This document shows positions 31,299 to 39,475 of a stretch of 40,678 bases of DNA, one piece after another. The DNA lies in assembly GCF_003236315.1 (NCBI RefSeq), contig NZ_POTY01000025.1:1-40678 (forward strand), written 5' to 3'. The stretch comes from Micromonospora craterilacus. GTDB lineage: Bacteria; Actinomycetota; Actinomycetes; Mycobacteriales; Micromonosporaceae. A program made the translations under genes and the position numbers. Positions within the stretch are counted from its first letter, which is position 1, and each line of letters begins with the position of its first letter. The notes under the pieces were generated by a model. The model ran no database searches, was not told the DNA's origin, and saw only the letters and a list, made by a program, of their open reading frames with translations.

Positions 31299-31532
31299 GG
31301 TCTGCGGGACGTCCGGTTCATCACGCCGACGGCGTTGAGCTACGGCAGCCAGACGGAGGAGCCGAACCTCGACGCAGTCGAGGAATTGCTGGCCAGCTGC
31401 AAAGGCGGGATCGAGCCGAACGGACGAGTCCTCCTCGGTTCCTTCCCGAGCGAGATCCGACCCGAACACGTCAGCCAGCAGGCGCTCAAGCTCCGCAACG
31501 GATGGCGCACAGCGGCGCCTCACGCCGGGTAG
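31299..31532 (+). pseudogene. Fragment of the B12/radical SAM gene
   Basis: 31299-31491 aligns without gaps to 9230-9422 inside the intact radical SAM gene; by hand I count about 15 mismatches in 193 bp (~92% identity). The frame is kept ('GLRDVRFITPTALSYGS' to 'EIRPEHVSQQALK') and runs on to a stop at 31532. The CxxxCxxC motif and the rest of the enzyme are absent. It is in the same orientation as the intact copy, 22 kb away. No transposase or terminal repeats are seen at its ends. Confidence 0.85.
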
Positions 31533-32320
31533 AGCAGTTGGTTGATGACGAGATCGGTGATTTGTGTCCGGTGGTCCGTCAGGTAGAAGTGGCCGCCGGG
31601 GAACGTCCTCAGCTCGAAGGGGCCGGTGGAGTGTTCGCGCCACGCTCGCGCGTCGGCGACCTCGACCTTGCTGTCCGCGTCTCCCACCAGCGCGATGATC
31701 GGGCAGTCGAGCTTCAAGCTCACCTCGTAGCGGTAGGTCTCGACTGCCATGTAGTCGGCGCGGAGGACGGGCAGGATGATGCGAAGCAGGTCAGGTTCCC
31801 GAAGAAGTCGCGGGTCGGTCCCGTTGAGTGCGGCAAGTTCGGCCACGAGCCCGTTGTCGTCGCGCAGATGCACGGCGTCGGTGAGGCGAGGCCGGCAGGG
31901 CGCGCGGCTGCCGGAGGCGAACAACGCCACCGGGCTGTTCTCCAGACGCTGTCTCATGCGAACTGCCACCTCGAACGCGAGGGTGGCTCCCATGCTGTGC
32001 CCGAAGAACGCCAGCGGCCTGCCCATCAGCGGTCGCAGCGCGTCGTATGCCTGGTCGGCCAGTTCGCTGAGCGTGGTCAGGAGGGGTTCGCCGCTGCGGT
32101 CCTGCCGCCCGGGGTACTGCAGGGCGACGACCTGAAGGGCGTGCTTGGCCGAAGCCGACATCGGATGGAAGAAGCCGGCCGAGCCACCCGCGTGCGGAAA
32201 ACAGACCAGCGTGAGGCGGCTGGTCGGAACGTCGTGGAAGCGACGGAGCCAAGGATTGCCTTGGGGGCGTGCAGTCATCGCGCTCGCCGGGTGCGGTTGT
32301 TCATTGCCGGGCCTTGTCAT
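31520..32320 (-). CDS. Type II thioesterase
   Basis: A 266-aa alpha/beta hydrolase of the external thioesterase type: 'LVCFPHAGGSAGFF', nucleophile S109 in 'FFGHSMGA', the acid in 'ALVGDADSKV' and the His in 'FPGGHFYLTDH'. Type II thioesterases clear misprimed or stalled acyl groups from carrier domains of NRPS and PKS lines. It overlaps the 3' end of the methyltransferase gene by 20 bp if ATG 32320 is used; ATG 32278 ('MTARPQGNPW') is an alternative closer to the usual family start. Its stop lies at the radical SAM fragment, so it is the last gene of the cluster on this side. Confidence 0.88.
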   Translation of the reverse strand: MTRPGNEQPHPASAMTARPQGNPWLRRFHDVPTSRLTLVCFPHAGGSAGFFHPMSASAKHALQVVALQYPGRQDRSGEPLLTTLSELADQAYDALRPLMGRPLAFFGHSMGATLAFEVAVRMRQRLENSPVALFASGSRAPCRPRLTDAVHLRDDNGLVAELAALNGTDPRLLREPDLLRIILPVLRADYMAVETYRYEVSLKLDCPIIALVGDADSKVEVADARAWREHSTGPFELRTFPGGHFYLTDHRTQITDLVINQLLYPA

Positions 32321-33032
32321 GGCCGTCCGGGGTGGGAGTCAAGCGGGTCGGTCGGCGGCGTTCGGCACCTCGTGGCAGCAGGTTGCCGGCAGCCTGTACG
32401 GCGCCGTGAATGAGCGTGGTGCCGCGCGTACGCCGTCTGAGGATGTCGAGGATGAATGCCTCGTCCTCGTAGTGCACGATGCTGTGCAGTTGTGGCCGCG
32501 ACAGCAGCTCCGCGTGGACGGTGACGCCGTCGTAGTGCTGGCGGCGGTCGTCGCGGTAGTGCACTGCGACGAGGTCGCCGTGCGGTTCCAGTCGTTCGAC
32601 GATGCCGTCGACCAGTTGCTTCATGTCCCGGGTGGACAGGTAGTAGAGCAGTTCGCTCACCACCACGAGGTCGAAGGGGCCATCGGGTAGTTCCGCCGGC
32701 AGCACGCTTCTGGTGACCGTGACGTTCGTGAGGTCCTGGACCGCGGTGCGTGCCTGGGCGACCGCCGACTCGACGAAGTCGGCCGCCAACAGCTCGTCAC
32801 ATCGGGCTGCCAGCAGCTTGGTGAGTTCCCCGATCGAGCAGCCGGGCTCGTAGCAGCGGCGGTAGCGGGGGCGCGGAAGGGATGCGACGGTGATCGCGTA
32901 CTTACGTTGGTCGTACCATTTGGTGGCCAGGTCCCATGGGTCGGGCTTTTTGGTGTAGAGGTCGGTGAACTCCGCATGTGAGACGCTTTCGGCTGGCGCT
33001 GGTGCGTCTCCCGGTTGGCGGACGATGGCCAC
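32301..33032 (-). CDS. NodS-like SAM-dependent methyltransferase
   Basis: A 243-aa class I methyltransferase. The N-terminal 'DPWDLATKWYDQRKYAITVASLPRPRY' and SAM motif 'RCYEPGCSIGELTKLLAARCDELLAADF', followed by 'DLVVVSELLYYLS', are typical of the NodS family (PF05401), whose founder N-methylates a chito-oligosaccharide. Here it may N-methylate the cluster's product or precursor, which is inference. GTG 33032 is preferred, with GGGAGAG eight bases upstream; the longer frame to 33164 runs into the VOC gene. Confidence 0.82.
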   Translation of the reverse strand: MAIVRQPGDAPAPAESVSHAEFTDLYTKKPDPWDLATKWYDQRKYAITVASLPRPRYRRCYEPGCSIGELTKLLAARCDELLAADFVESAVAQARTAVQDLTNVTVTRSVLPAELPDGPFDLVVVSELLYYLSTRDMKQLVDGIVERLEPHGDLVAVHYRDDRRQHYDGVTVHAELLSRPQLHSIVHYEDEAFILDILRRRTRGTTLIHGAVQAAGNLLPRGAERRRPTRLTPTPDGHDKARQ

Positions 33033-33100
33033 GGATGCACTCTCCCACTGCGAACCTGCGTCGTCTTGTCGGCCTGCCAACGCTGGCGGCGGGTCCGGGT

Positions 33101-33463
33101 TCAGGGCTGGAAGAAGGTGATGGCGTTGCGGTCGGCGTCGAGAGTGGTGAACTCCCGCCCCCACGGATGATCGTCCAGCGCGCCGTTGGGGTGCACGATG
33201 CCGGCCCGGTCGAGTTCCCCGTAGAGGGCTTCGACATCCGACACCTGGATCCGGCAGGATGCGCTGCCGGCGAGGTGTGGTTCCGCGCCGGGGGTGTTCG
33301 GCTTGTTGGCGGGCCAGAGGTGGATTTCCACCTCGTCCTTGCCCACGATGCCGTAGTCATCGTCGGCGTAGCGTGACTCGAATCCGAAACGTCCGGTGTA
33401 GTACTCCACGGCCCTGGCCACGTCCGACACGGGCAACGCGGGTATTGCTCTGATCATCTTCAT
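33101..33463 (-). CDS. VOC-family drug-binding protein, bleomycin-resistance type
   Basis: A 120-aa protein with two beta-alpha-beta-beta-beta modules: 'AIPALPVSDVARAVEYYTGRFGF' and 'SCRIQVSDVEALYGELDRAGI', and the 'HPWGREFTTLDADRNAITFF' tail that bleomycin-resistance proteins share (compare their WGREF motif). The metal ligands of true glyoxalases are not evident. Such proteins bind the antibiotic as a dimer and sequester it. In this position, between the NRPS/exporter and the methyltransferase, it is probably the self-resistance gene. The start has GGGAGGAATCAG before the ATG. Confidence 0.85.
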   Translation of the reverse strand: MKMIRAIPALPVSDVARAVEYYTGRFGFESRYADDDYGIVGKDEVEIHLWPANKPNTPGAEPHLAGSASCRIQVSDVEALYGELDRAGIVHPNGALDDHPWGREFTTLDADRNAITFFQP

Positions 33464-33513
33464 CTGATTCCTCCCATTCGCACCGATTCTATTGGCGTTT
33501 CCGGCGCGGCCGG

Positions 33514-35742
33514 TCAGCCCGGTTCGATCTCGTAGAACGCAAGCAGTTCGGCGAGAAGCTCCGGGTCGCCGCCGGCCCCGGTCTGGGCCGCGACCAGGAC
33601 GGCGTACGGCCCACCGGACTCGACCAGGTCGGCGTGGCTGCCGGCCTCGATGACCTGCCCTTCGTGCAGGACAACGATCACGTCGGCGTTCTGAATCGTG
33701 CTCAGCCGATGGGCGATCACCACCTGGGTGCAGGTGACCCCGCGAAGGTTGGCCACGATCCGCTGTTCGGTTTCCGCGTCGAGATGGCTGGTGGCCTCAT
33801 CGAACACCAGGATCGACGGTCGCCGGACCAACGCCCGGGCGATGGCGAGTCGTTGCAGTTGCCCACCGGAGAGTCCGACACCCCGCTCGGCCAGTGGCGT
33901 GTCGTAGCCGAGGGGCAGTTGGTTCACCTCGGGGTCCACTTCGGCAATGCGGGCTGCCCAGACCACGTCGTCCAGGGTCGCCTCCGGCAGCCCGAACGCG
34001 ATGTTGTCGCGGATGCTGGCCCGCATGGTGAACGGCTCCTGCAGCACGACACCGAATCGGCGCCGCAATGCCACCGGCGCGATGTCCGGCAGCGCAACGC
34101 CGTCGCACCGGATCTCACCCGAGGTCGGTTGGTAGAGACCGAGCATCAGCATCGCCAACGTGGTCTTTCCGGCGCCACTGCGTCCTACGATCGCGACCCG
34201 CTGTCCGGGTTCGACGGACAGGGTGACGTCGGAAACTGCTGGTGGCGATCCCTCGTCATAGTGGAAGGTCACGTCGCGTAGCTCCAGCCGCGACCCCTCG
34301 GGCCCGGGCCTCGGGTCCTGGTCACCCCCGCGTTCCGGTGCGGCTTTGAGCACGTCGCCGATGCGTTCGAGCTGTACGGCGGCCACCTGCAGGCGTTGCC
34401 AGTTCGCCAGCAGCGTGGACATCGGTGCGAGGACGGCGGCAGCGAGCCAGGTGAAGCCGAGCAGGGTGCCGATGCTGAGTTGCCCGTCGAGTACCCGCCA
34501 CGCGCCGAGCCAGAGTACGAGCAGTGGGGTGAGCATGCGCAGCATGCCGGTGGCGGTGTCGAGCCCGGCGCCGAGGTGGTTGCGTCGCAACGTCGTGGCG
34601 CTCCAGTCCACGATCCGGTCGGTGAGCTCGTCGACCACACGCCGTTCGGCGCCGACCGCCTTGACGGTGGAGATCCCGGAGATGGTCTGGATGACGTACT
34701 CGTTGACGCCGGTCTGCGCGGCGATGCTGCGGGCCAGCAGGTCTCGGGCTCGGCCGTGGGTGCTGGCGACGATGACGACCTGGATGACGAGGACCGCCGC
34801 GACCACGGAGGCCAGCACCGGGTCGAACGCGAACATGAGCACGAAGTAGGTCAGGACGAGCATCGCGTCGAGCGTGGCCGTCAGCGTCTGGTTCGCGATC
34901 AGGTCTCGCAGCGCGGCGATGCCGTTGATCCGGGTGGCGAGATCGCCCGTCGTGCGCTGGTGGAAGAACCGCAGCGGGAGCCGGTACAGGTGACCGGCGA
35001 AGCCGACCAGCAGTTGCCAGTCGATTCTGCCCTGTAGGTAGATCAGGAGCAGGGCGCGCAGGTAGGCAGCGATGACCTGGGCCGCGATGATCACCAGCAG
35101 GGCGAGGCCCAGCAGCGCGACCAGGTCGTCGCGGGAGAGGCCGAAGACCTCGTCGACGATGAGTTTGGTCGTGACGGGTAGGGCCAACCCGAACACCTGC
35201 AGCGCAACGGTGACCAGCAGTACTTGCAGGAGCAGGAACCGGATGCCGGGCAACCGCGTGATCATGTGGACCAGGATTTTGGCGCTGGACGGGCCTTCGT
35301 CGCCGGAGGTGTCGAAGTCGGGGCCGGGGCGCAGTTCGAGCACCGCGTCGGACAGACCTTCGTCGAACTGCTGCTTCGTCACCCGGCGACGGCCCCAGGC
35401 GGGATCGACGATGTCGACGTAGCGGGGGTTCCACCGTTCCACTACCACGAAATGATCGCGTTCCCAGTGGGCGATGGCGGGCAGCGCGACGTGCGGCATC
35501 GCGGTGGGTTCGCCGCGTAGGCCCCGTACCCGCATGCCGTAGGAGCGGGCGGCCTGGGCGATGGCCAGGGCGCTGACGCCGCCACGTCCAGGTGCGCAGC
35601 GTTGCCGTGTGTGGGACACGGAGGTTCGGCGGCCGTGGTGGGAGAGCACCATCGCCAGGCATGCCGCTCCGCACTCGACCGTGGTGAGCTGGAGCCGGAC
35701 CGGTACCCGTCGCCGCCACCATGACCGGATCGCTGCGCTCAT
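33514..35742 (-). CDS. C39 peptidase-containing ABC exporter (PCAT type)
   Basis: A 742-aa protein. Residues ~12-135 form a C39 peptidase with all catalytic residues: C24 in 'TTVECGAACLAM', H97 in 'ERDHFVVVERW' and D113 in 'VDIVDPAWG'. Residues ~160-450 form the six-helix ABC membrane domain. The nucleotide-binding domain has Walker A 'GRSGAGKTT', signature 'LSGGQLQRLAIARAL', Walker B 'ILVFDEATSHLD' and 'IAHRLST'. PCATs cut a leader after Gly-Gly and export the peptide. No double-glycine precursor is seen in this cluster, so the substrate may be encoded beyond the window, or the domain may serve an NRPS product. It starts 79 bp after the NRPS stop, with GAAAGG upstream. Confidence 0.9.
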   Translation of the reverse strand: MSAAIRSWWRRRVPVRLQLTTVECGAACLAMVLSHHGRRTSVSHTRQRCAPGRGGVSALAIAQAARSYGMRVRGLRGEPTAMPHVALPAIAHWERDHFVVVERWNPRYVDIVDPAWGRRRVTKQQFDEGLSDAVLELRPGPDFDTSGDEGPSSAKILVHMITRLPGIRFLLLQVLLVTVALQVFGLALPVTTKLIVDEVFGLSRDDLVALLGLALLVIIAAQVIAAYLRALLLIYLQGRIDWQLLVGFAGHLYRLPLRFFHQRTTGDLATRINGIAALRDLIANQTLTATLDAMLVLTYFVLMFAFDPVLASVVAAVLVIQVVIVASTHGRARDLLARSIAAQTGVNEYVIQTISGISTVKAVGAERRVVDELTDRIVDWSATTLRRNHLGAGLDTATGMLRMLTPLLVLWLGAWRVLDGQLSIGTLLGFTWLAAAVLAPMSTLLANWQRLQVAAVQLERIGDVLKAAPERGGDQDPRPGPEGSRLELRDVTFHYDEGSPPAVSDVTLSVEPGQRVAIVGRSGAGKTTLAMLMLGLYQPTSGEIRCDGVALPDIAPVALRRRFGVVLQEPFTMRASIRDNIAFGLPEATLDDVVWAARIAEVDPEVNQLPLGYDTPLAERGVGLSGGQLQRLAIARALVRRPSILVFDEATSHLDAETEQRIVANLRGVTCTQVVIAHRLSTIQNADVIVVLHEGQVIEAGSHADLVESGGPYAVLVAAQTGAGGDPELLAELLAFYEIEPG

Positions 35743-35821
35743 CTGCCTGTCTGAGCCTTTCGGGAGAGGGAATGTCGGGGTCGTCGCTGCGAGGCGGCAC
35801 CCGGGGGTCTGGACATGGGAG

Positions 35822-38800
35822 TTATGCGAGGGCCGGCTCGGTGACCGGCAGGTCGGGTGCCCGCGCCGCTCGCGTCACCGCGGTGACGAACGCGTCGGCC
35901 AGCGCCGGCACGTCCGTCGGTGCGAAGACGTCGGTCCGGCATGTCAGTACGGCCTCGATGTCGTCGTCGCGCTCGAACAGCGCGAGTTCCACGTCGAGCG
36001 TGGTCATCGGCGGGTGGTCGAGGAATCCGGACAGTTCCACCGCGCCGATGGGGTGACGCCAGGCCAGTTCCGCGCTGTAGGAGGGGTCGAGAAGTGATGG
36101 TCGCTGCTGCATGACGATGCTCGCCTGAAACAGCGGATGTCGGCTCGATTCCGTCGGTGCCGTGGCCGCCAACTCGACGAACGGCACGTCGGCGTTGGCG
36201 TACGCCTCCAGCGCCTGCTCCCGTAGCCGGCGCAGCAGGGCGCGGAAGGTGGGGCGGCCGGTCAGGTCGGCGCGGATGACGATGGCGTCCATACAGGGGC
36301 CGACGACGGTGGCCAGTTCGGGGCGCAGTCGCCCGGATGTGGGGCAACCGATCGCGATGTCGTCCTGCCCTGAGCGGTGGTGCAGGACCACGGCGAACGC
36401 GGCGAGCAGGGCCATGAACGGTGTCGCCCCTTCGGTCCTGGCCGCGTGCTGGAGAGATTCGACGATCGGTGCCGGGATCGTGCAGACGGTCTGGGTGCTC
36501 GACCCCGGATCCGCGGTCCGTTGGCTGTCGCTGGTCAGCCTCAACGGCGTGAGGCCGCGCAGCCGACGTTGCCAGTGGCGGCGCTGGCGTTCGCCCAGCG
36601 GGCTGTCCAGGAGCGCGCGGCGCTCGTCGGCCACCTCTTGGTACTGGGTGAAGCCGTTGCCGTCGTCGTCGGCTGGCCGCCCGTGGATGGCGCCGGCGTA
36701 GAGGGCGAGGATCTGGTGGCTGACGGTCTCGACGGTCCAGGCGTCGGCGGCGATGGCGTGCAGTGCGACGCAGAGGACGTGCTCGTCGTCGGCCATCCGG
36801 ATGATGGCGCAGCGCAGTGGCGGTTCCCGTTCGAGCCGCCATGGCCGGCGCAGCAGGCGCTCTACGGCCGTGCGGGCGAGGTGCGACCGGCGGTCCACGG
36901 GACAGCCTGTCAGGTCGACGAGGGGCACGGGTTGTGGTTGTCCGGGCTGCCAGGTCACGGTGTCGTCGGCGGTGCGGCGGAGTACGTCGGTGAGCAGGTG
37001 GTGCCGCCGCTGCAGGGTATCCAGGGCGTGCCGCAGCGCGGTGGGGTTGATGTCGCCGGCGAGACGGACCACCAGTGGCACGGTGACGTGCTGGCCGTCC
37101 GGGCGGGCCTGGGCGCGGCTCAGGATCGCCGCCTGGGTCGGCGACAGGCGGCCCCTGGTCGGCGCGCCCGGTTTCGTGGGGGACGGGGTCGGGGAGCCGT
37201 CGGGTATGCGCAGTCTCGGTCCGAGGATCCGGCTGATCTCCGCAGCCTGCGTCGCCACGGTGGGTTGTTCGAAGAACAGGCGCAGCGGTAGTTCCTCGCC
37301 GAGCGCCTGTGCCGTCCGGGCCCGCACCCGCAGGGCCGGCAGGGAGTGCGCGCCGAGGTCGAACACCTCGGCGTCGACGTCGACGGCGGCGATGCCGATC
37401 TCTTCCGCCCAGTATCCGGCGAGCAGCCCCGCCAGCCCGGACGGTGGCGCCGGGGAGACGGCCGAGGCGCAGGGCACGGCGGGCGCGGCGGCGGGAAGGC
37501 GACGACGGTCGATCTTGCCGTTCGGTGCGCGGGGCAGGCGCTGCATGAAGACGTATGCGCTGGGCCGGAGCGGGGTTGGCAGGCGGTCCCGCAGGTAGGA
37601 GCGCAGCTGTCCCGGTCCGGTGGACAGGTCGAGGTCGGCCACGACGTACGCGGTCAGCGCGAGCCCTCGGGTGGGATCCGGTGCGGCGAGTACCACGGCC
37701 TCGTGCACGTGGGGGTGTCCGAGCAGTGCCTGTTCCACCTCGACCGGTTCCACCCGGACGCCGCGGACCTTGACCTGGTCGTCGATGCGGCCCAGGAAGT
37801 ACAGCTCGCCGTTGTCGTCGACCCGTCCGAGGTCCCCGGTGCGGTACATCCGCTCTCCTGGTCGACCGCTGAACGGCTCCGGCAGGAACCGCTGCGCGGT
37901 CAGTGCCGGCCGGCCCAGGTATCCCGATGCCACGCCGGCACCGGCGATGCAGATCTCGGCCGGCTCGCCCGGTTCGGTCGCCTGTAGGCCGCTGTCGATC
38001 AGGTAGATCCGGGTGTTCGCGATCGGTCGGCCGATGGGCGGCGTGTCACCGCTGTCGGGCCTGGCGATGGCCATGGTGGCGTAGCTCGTGCACTCGGTGG
38101 GCCCGTACAGGTTCACCAGCCGGGTGATGGCGCTGCGGGCGTACACCTTGTCGACGAGGTTCGCCCAGAGCGCCTCTCCCCCGACGATCGCGGTGCGTAC
38201 GGCCGGCGGTAGCCGGTCGGACCGCAGCAGTTCCTCGATGACGGACGGGACGCTGTGCAGCAGGCGTACCCCGGACGCCTCCGGGCGGGTCGCGACGTCC
38301 ATGACGCTGTCGACGACGACGGTGGTGCCGCCCCAGGCCAGCGGCCCGAAGATCTCGAGGATCGAGCAGTCGAAGCAGATGGACGTCGAGGCGAGGACCT
38401 GACGCAGGTCGTCGCCGAACGTCTCGGCCGACCAGTGGAGCAGGTCCACGGCGTTGGCGTGGGTGAGGGTGACTCCCTTGGGCTGCCCGGTCGATCCGGA
38501 GGTGTACAGCACGTAGGCGGGGCTCTCGGCGGTGATCTGGGTGGGCGCCGGAGGGTGGTGCCGTGCCGGTGGTGTGGCGTTGGGGTGCAGGAGGGGCGTG
38601 CCCGGCAGGACCGTGGCCAGCCGCTCGTCGGTGGAGACGATGGCGCGGACGCCGGCGTCGGCGGTCATGAACGCCAGCCGGTCGTCGGGATAGGCCGGGT
38701 CCAGCGGCACGTAGGCCGCGCCGGAGTTGAGGACGCCGAGCAGCGCCGCCACGAGCTCGGCGTTGCGGTCGAGGTGGATTCCGACGCGGTCGCCGGGTCC

Positions 38801-39049
38801 GACGCCGTGGGCGTTCAGTCGGCGGCGCCAGGTGTCGGCGCGGCGTTCGAGGCCGGCGTAGGTCAATGTGGTGCTGGTGTGGCGGACGGCGATCGCGTCG
38901 GGATTGCGCAGTGCCTGTCGGTGGACCAGCTCGTGCATGGTGAGTCCGCCGGGGTAGGGCCGGTCGGTGTCGTTCCAGGAATGCCTGCGGGCCGGGTGGT
39001 TCGGGTCCGTTGTCCGTGGCGGGATGCCGGCCGTGCCGGGAAGCGTCAT
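35822..39049 (-). CDS. Nonribosomal peptide synthetase, A-PCP-C
   Basis: A 1075-aa single-module NRPS. The adenylation domain (~35-525) has 'LYTSGSTGQPKGV' (A3), 'NLYGPTECT' (A5), 'YRTGDLGR' (A7), 'GRIDDQVKVRGVRVEPVEVE' (A8) and the A10 Lys in 'NGKIDRR'. By hand alignment the pocket reads D-C-L-H-I-G-L-S-Y-K, which I cannot match to a known substrate. The carrier has S569 in 'DLGAHSLPAL'. The condensation domain (~640-1060) ends with 'HPLFQASIVMQQ', but its HHxxxDG motif reads H764-A-I-A-A-D769-A, with the catalytic second His replaced. There is no thioesterase domain. GAGGAGG eight bases before the ATG supports the start. It presumably hands its product to a partner outside the window. Confidence 0.92.
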   Translation of the reverse strand: MTLPGTAGIPPRTTDPNHPARRHSWNDTDRPYPGGLTMHELVHRQALRNPDAIAVRHTSTTLTYAGLERRADTWRRRLNAHGVGPGDRVGIHLDRNAELVAALLGVLNSGAAYVPLDPAYPDDRLAFMTADAGVRAIVSTDERLATVLPGTPLLHPNATPPARHHPPAPTQITAESPAYVLYTSGSTGQPKGVTLTHANAVDLLHWSAETFGDDLRQVLASTSICFDCSILEIFGPLAWGGTTVVVDSVMDVATRPEASGVRLLHSVPSVIEELLRSDRLPPAVRTAIVGGEALWANLVDKVYARSAITRLVNLYGPTECTSYATMAIARPDSGDTPPIGRPIANTRIYLIDSGLQATEPGEPAEICIAGAGVASGYLGRPALTAQRFLPEPFSGRPGERMYRTGDLGRVDDNGELYFLGRIDDQVKVRGVRVEPVEVEQALLGHPHVHEAVVLAAPDPTRGLALTAYVVADLDLSTGPGQLRSYLRDRLPTPLRPSAYVFMQRLPRAPNGKIDRRRLPAAAPAVPCASAVSPAPPSGLAGLLAGYWAEEIGIAAVDVDAEVFDLGAHSLPALRVRARTAQALGEELPLRLFFEQPTVATQAAEISRILGPRLRIPDGSPTPSPTKPGAPTRGRLSPTQAAILSRAQARPDGQHVTVPLVVRLAGDINPTALRHALDTLQRRHHLLTDVLRRTADDTVTWQPGQPQPVPLVDLTGCPVDRRSHLARTAVERLLRRPWRLEREPPLRCAIIRMADDEHVLCVALHAIAADAWTVETVSHQILALYAGAIHGRPADDDGNGFTQYQEVADERRALLDSPLGERQRRHWQRRLRGLTPLRLTSDSQRTADPGSSTQTVCTIPAPIVESLQHAARTEGATPFMALLAAFAVVLHHRSGQDDIAIGCPTSGRLRPELATVVGPCMDAIVIRADLTGRPTFRALLRRLREQALEAYANADVPFVELAATAPTESSRHPLFQASIVMQQRPSLLDPSYSAELAWRHPIGAVELSGFLDHPPMTTLDVELALFERDDDIEAVLTCRTDVFAPTDVPALADAFVTAVTRAARAPDLPVTEPALA

Positions 39050-39157
39050 GGGTAGACCTCCTCGGATGCTCTGGCCTAAGCGGTGCGGTGACGACCGACA
39101 CGGCCAACCTAGCCAAACATCCGGTTTCCCAGATACAGCCGCGCGTGCCGACCCGGA

Positions 39158-39475
39158 CTAGACCAATCGTCGATGTTGGTCGATCACTTCCGCGAAGTGC
39201 GCGGCCAGTCCGGCGATCGTCAGGTCCGACCAGTTGTTGCGCACCTGGCGTGGCTCGATATCCGTGTCGAAGGCGACCGAGACCTTGTTGAAGATCTCCG
39301 CGGCGTCCAGCGAGTCGAAATCAAGATCACCGATCCGGCAGGCCGGCCCGAGGGCCGTACGGTCGGCCGCGCCGATCTCCTCGAACGCGTCGACCAGCAC
39401 GGCGATCATCGCCTCTTCGCTTACTCGGCTCGCACCCACGTTGGCCCGCTTCGGTAGTGGCGCGCTGGCGCTCAA
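39158..39475 (-). CDS. Discrete acyl/peptidyl carrier protein
   Basis: A 105-aa four-helix carrier protein with the phosphopantetheine Ser in 'DLDFDSLDAAEIFNKVSVAF', preceded by 'MIAVLVDAFEEIG' (helix I). It tethers an acyl or aminoacyl group for a stand-alone adenylating or modifying enzyme, or for the NRPS. The TTG start forms a 4-nt overlap (TTGA) with the stop of the sugar-enzyme gene; an ATG at 39409, just before helix I, is an alternative. A 108-bp gap separates it from the NRPS gene. Confidence 0.85.
   Translation of the reverse strand: MSASAPLPKRANVGASRVSEEAMIAVLVDAFEEIGAADRTALGPACRIGDLDFDSLDAAEIFNKVSVAFDTDIEPRQVRNNWSDLTIAGLAAHFAEVIDQHRRLV

Noticed and set aside
29786..32413. An 875-codon open frame on the plus strand across the caspase gene, the radical SAM fragment and the thioesterase gene
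   Set aside because: It is antisense to well-recognised proteins, has Gly/Arg/Pro-rich shadow composition and shows no domain; long antisense frames are expected at this GC content.
29515..35742. The C39 exporter as processor of the FxSxx-like peptide at its Gly46-Gly47
   Set aside because: The residues at -4 and -7 from the Gly-Gly are Asp and Arg, unlike double-glycine leaders, and the exporter belongs to a separate operon beyond a pseudogene boundary.
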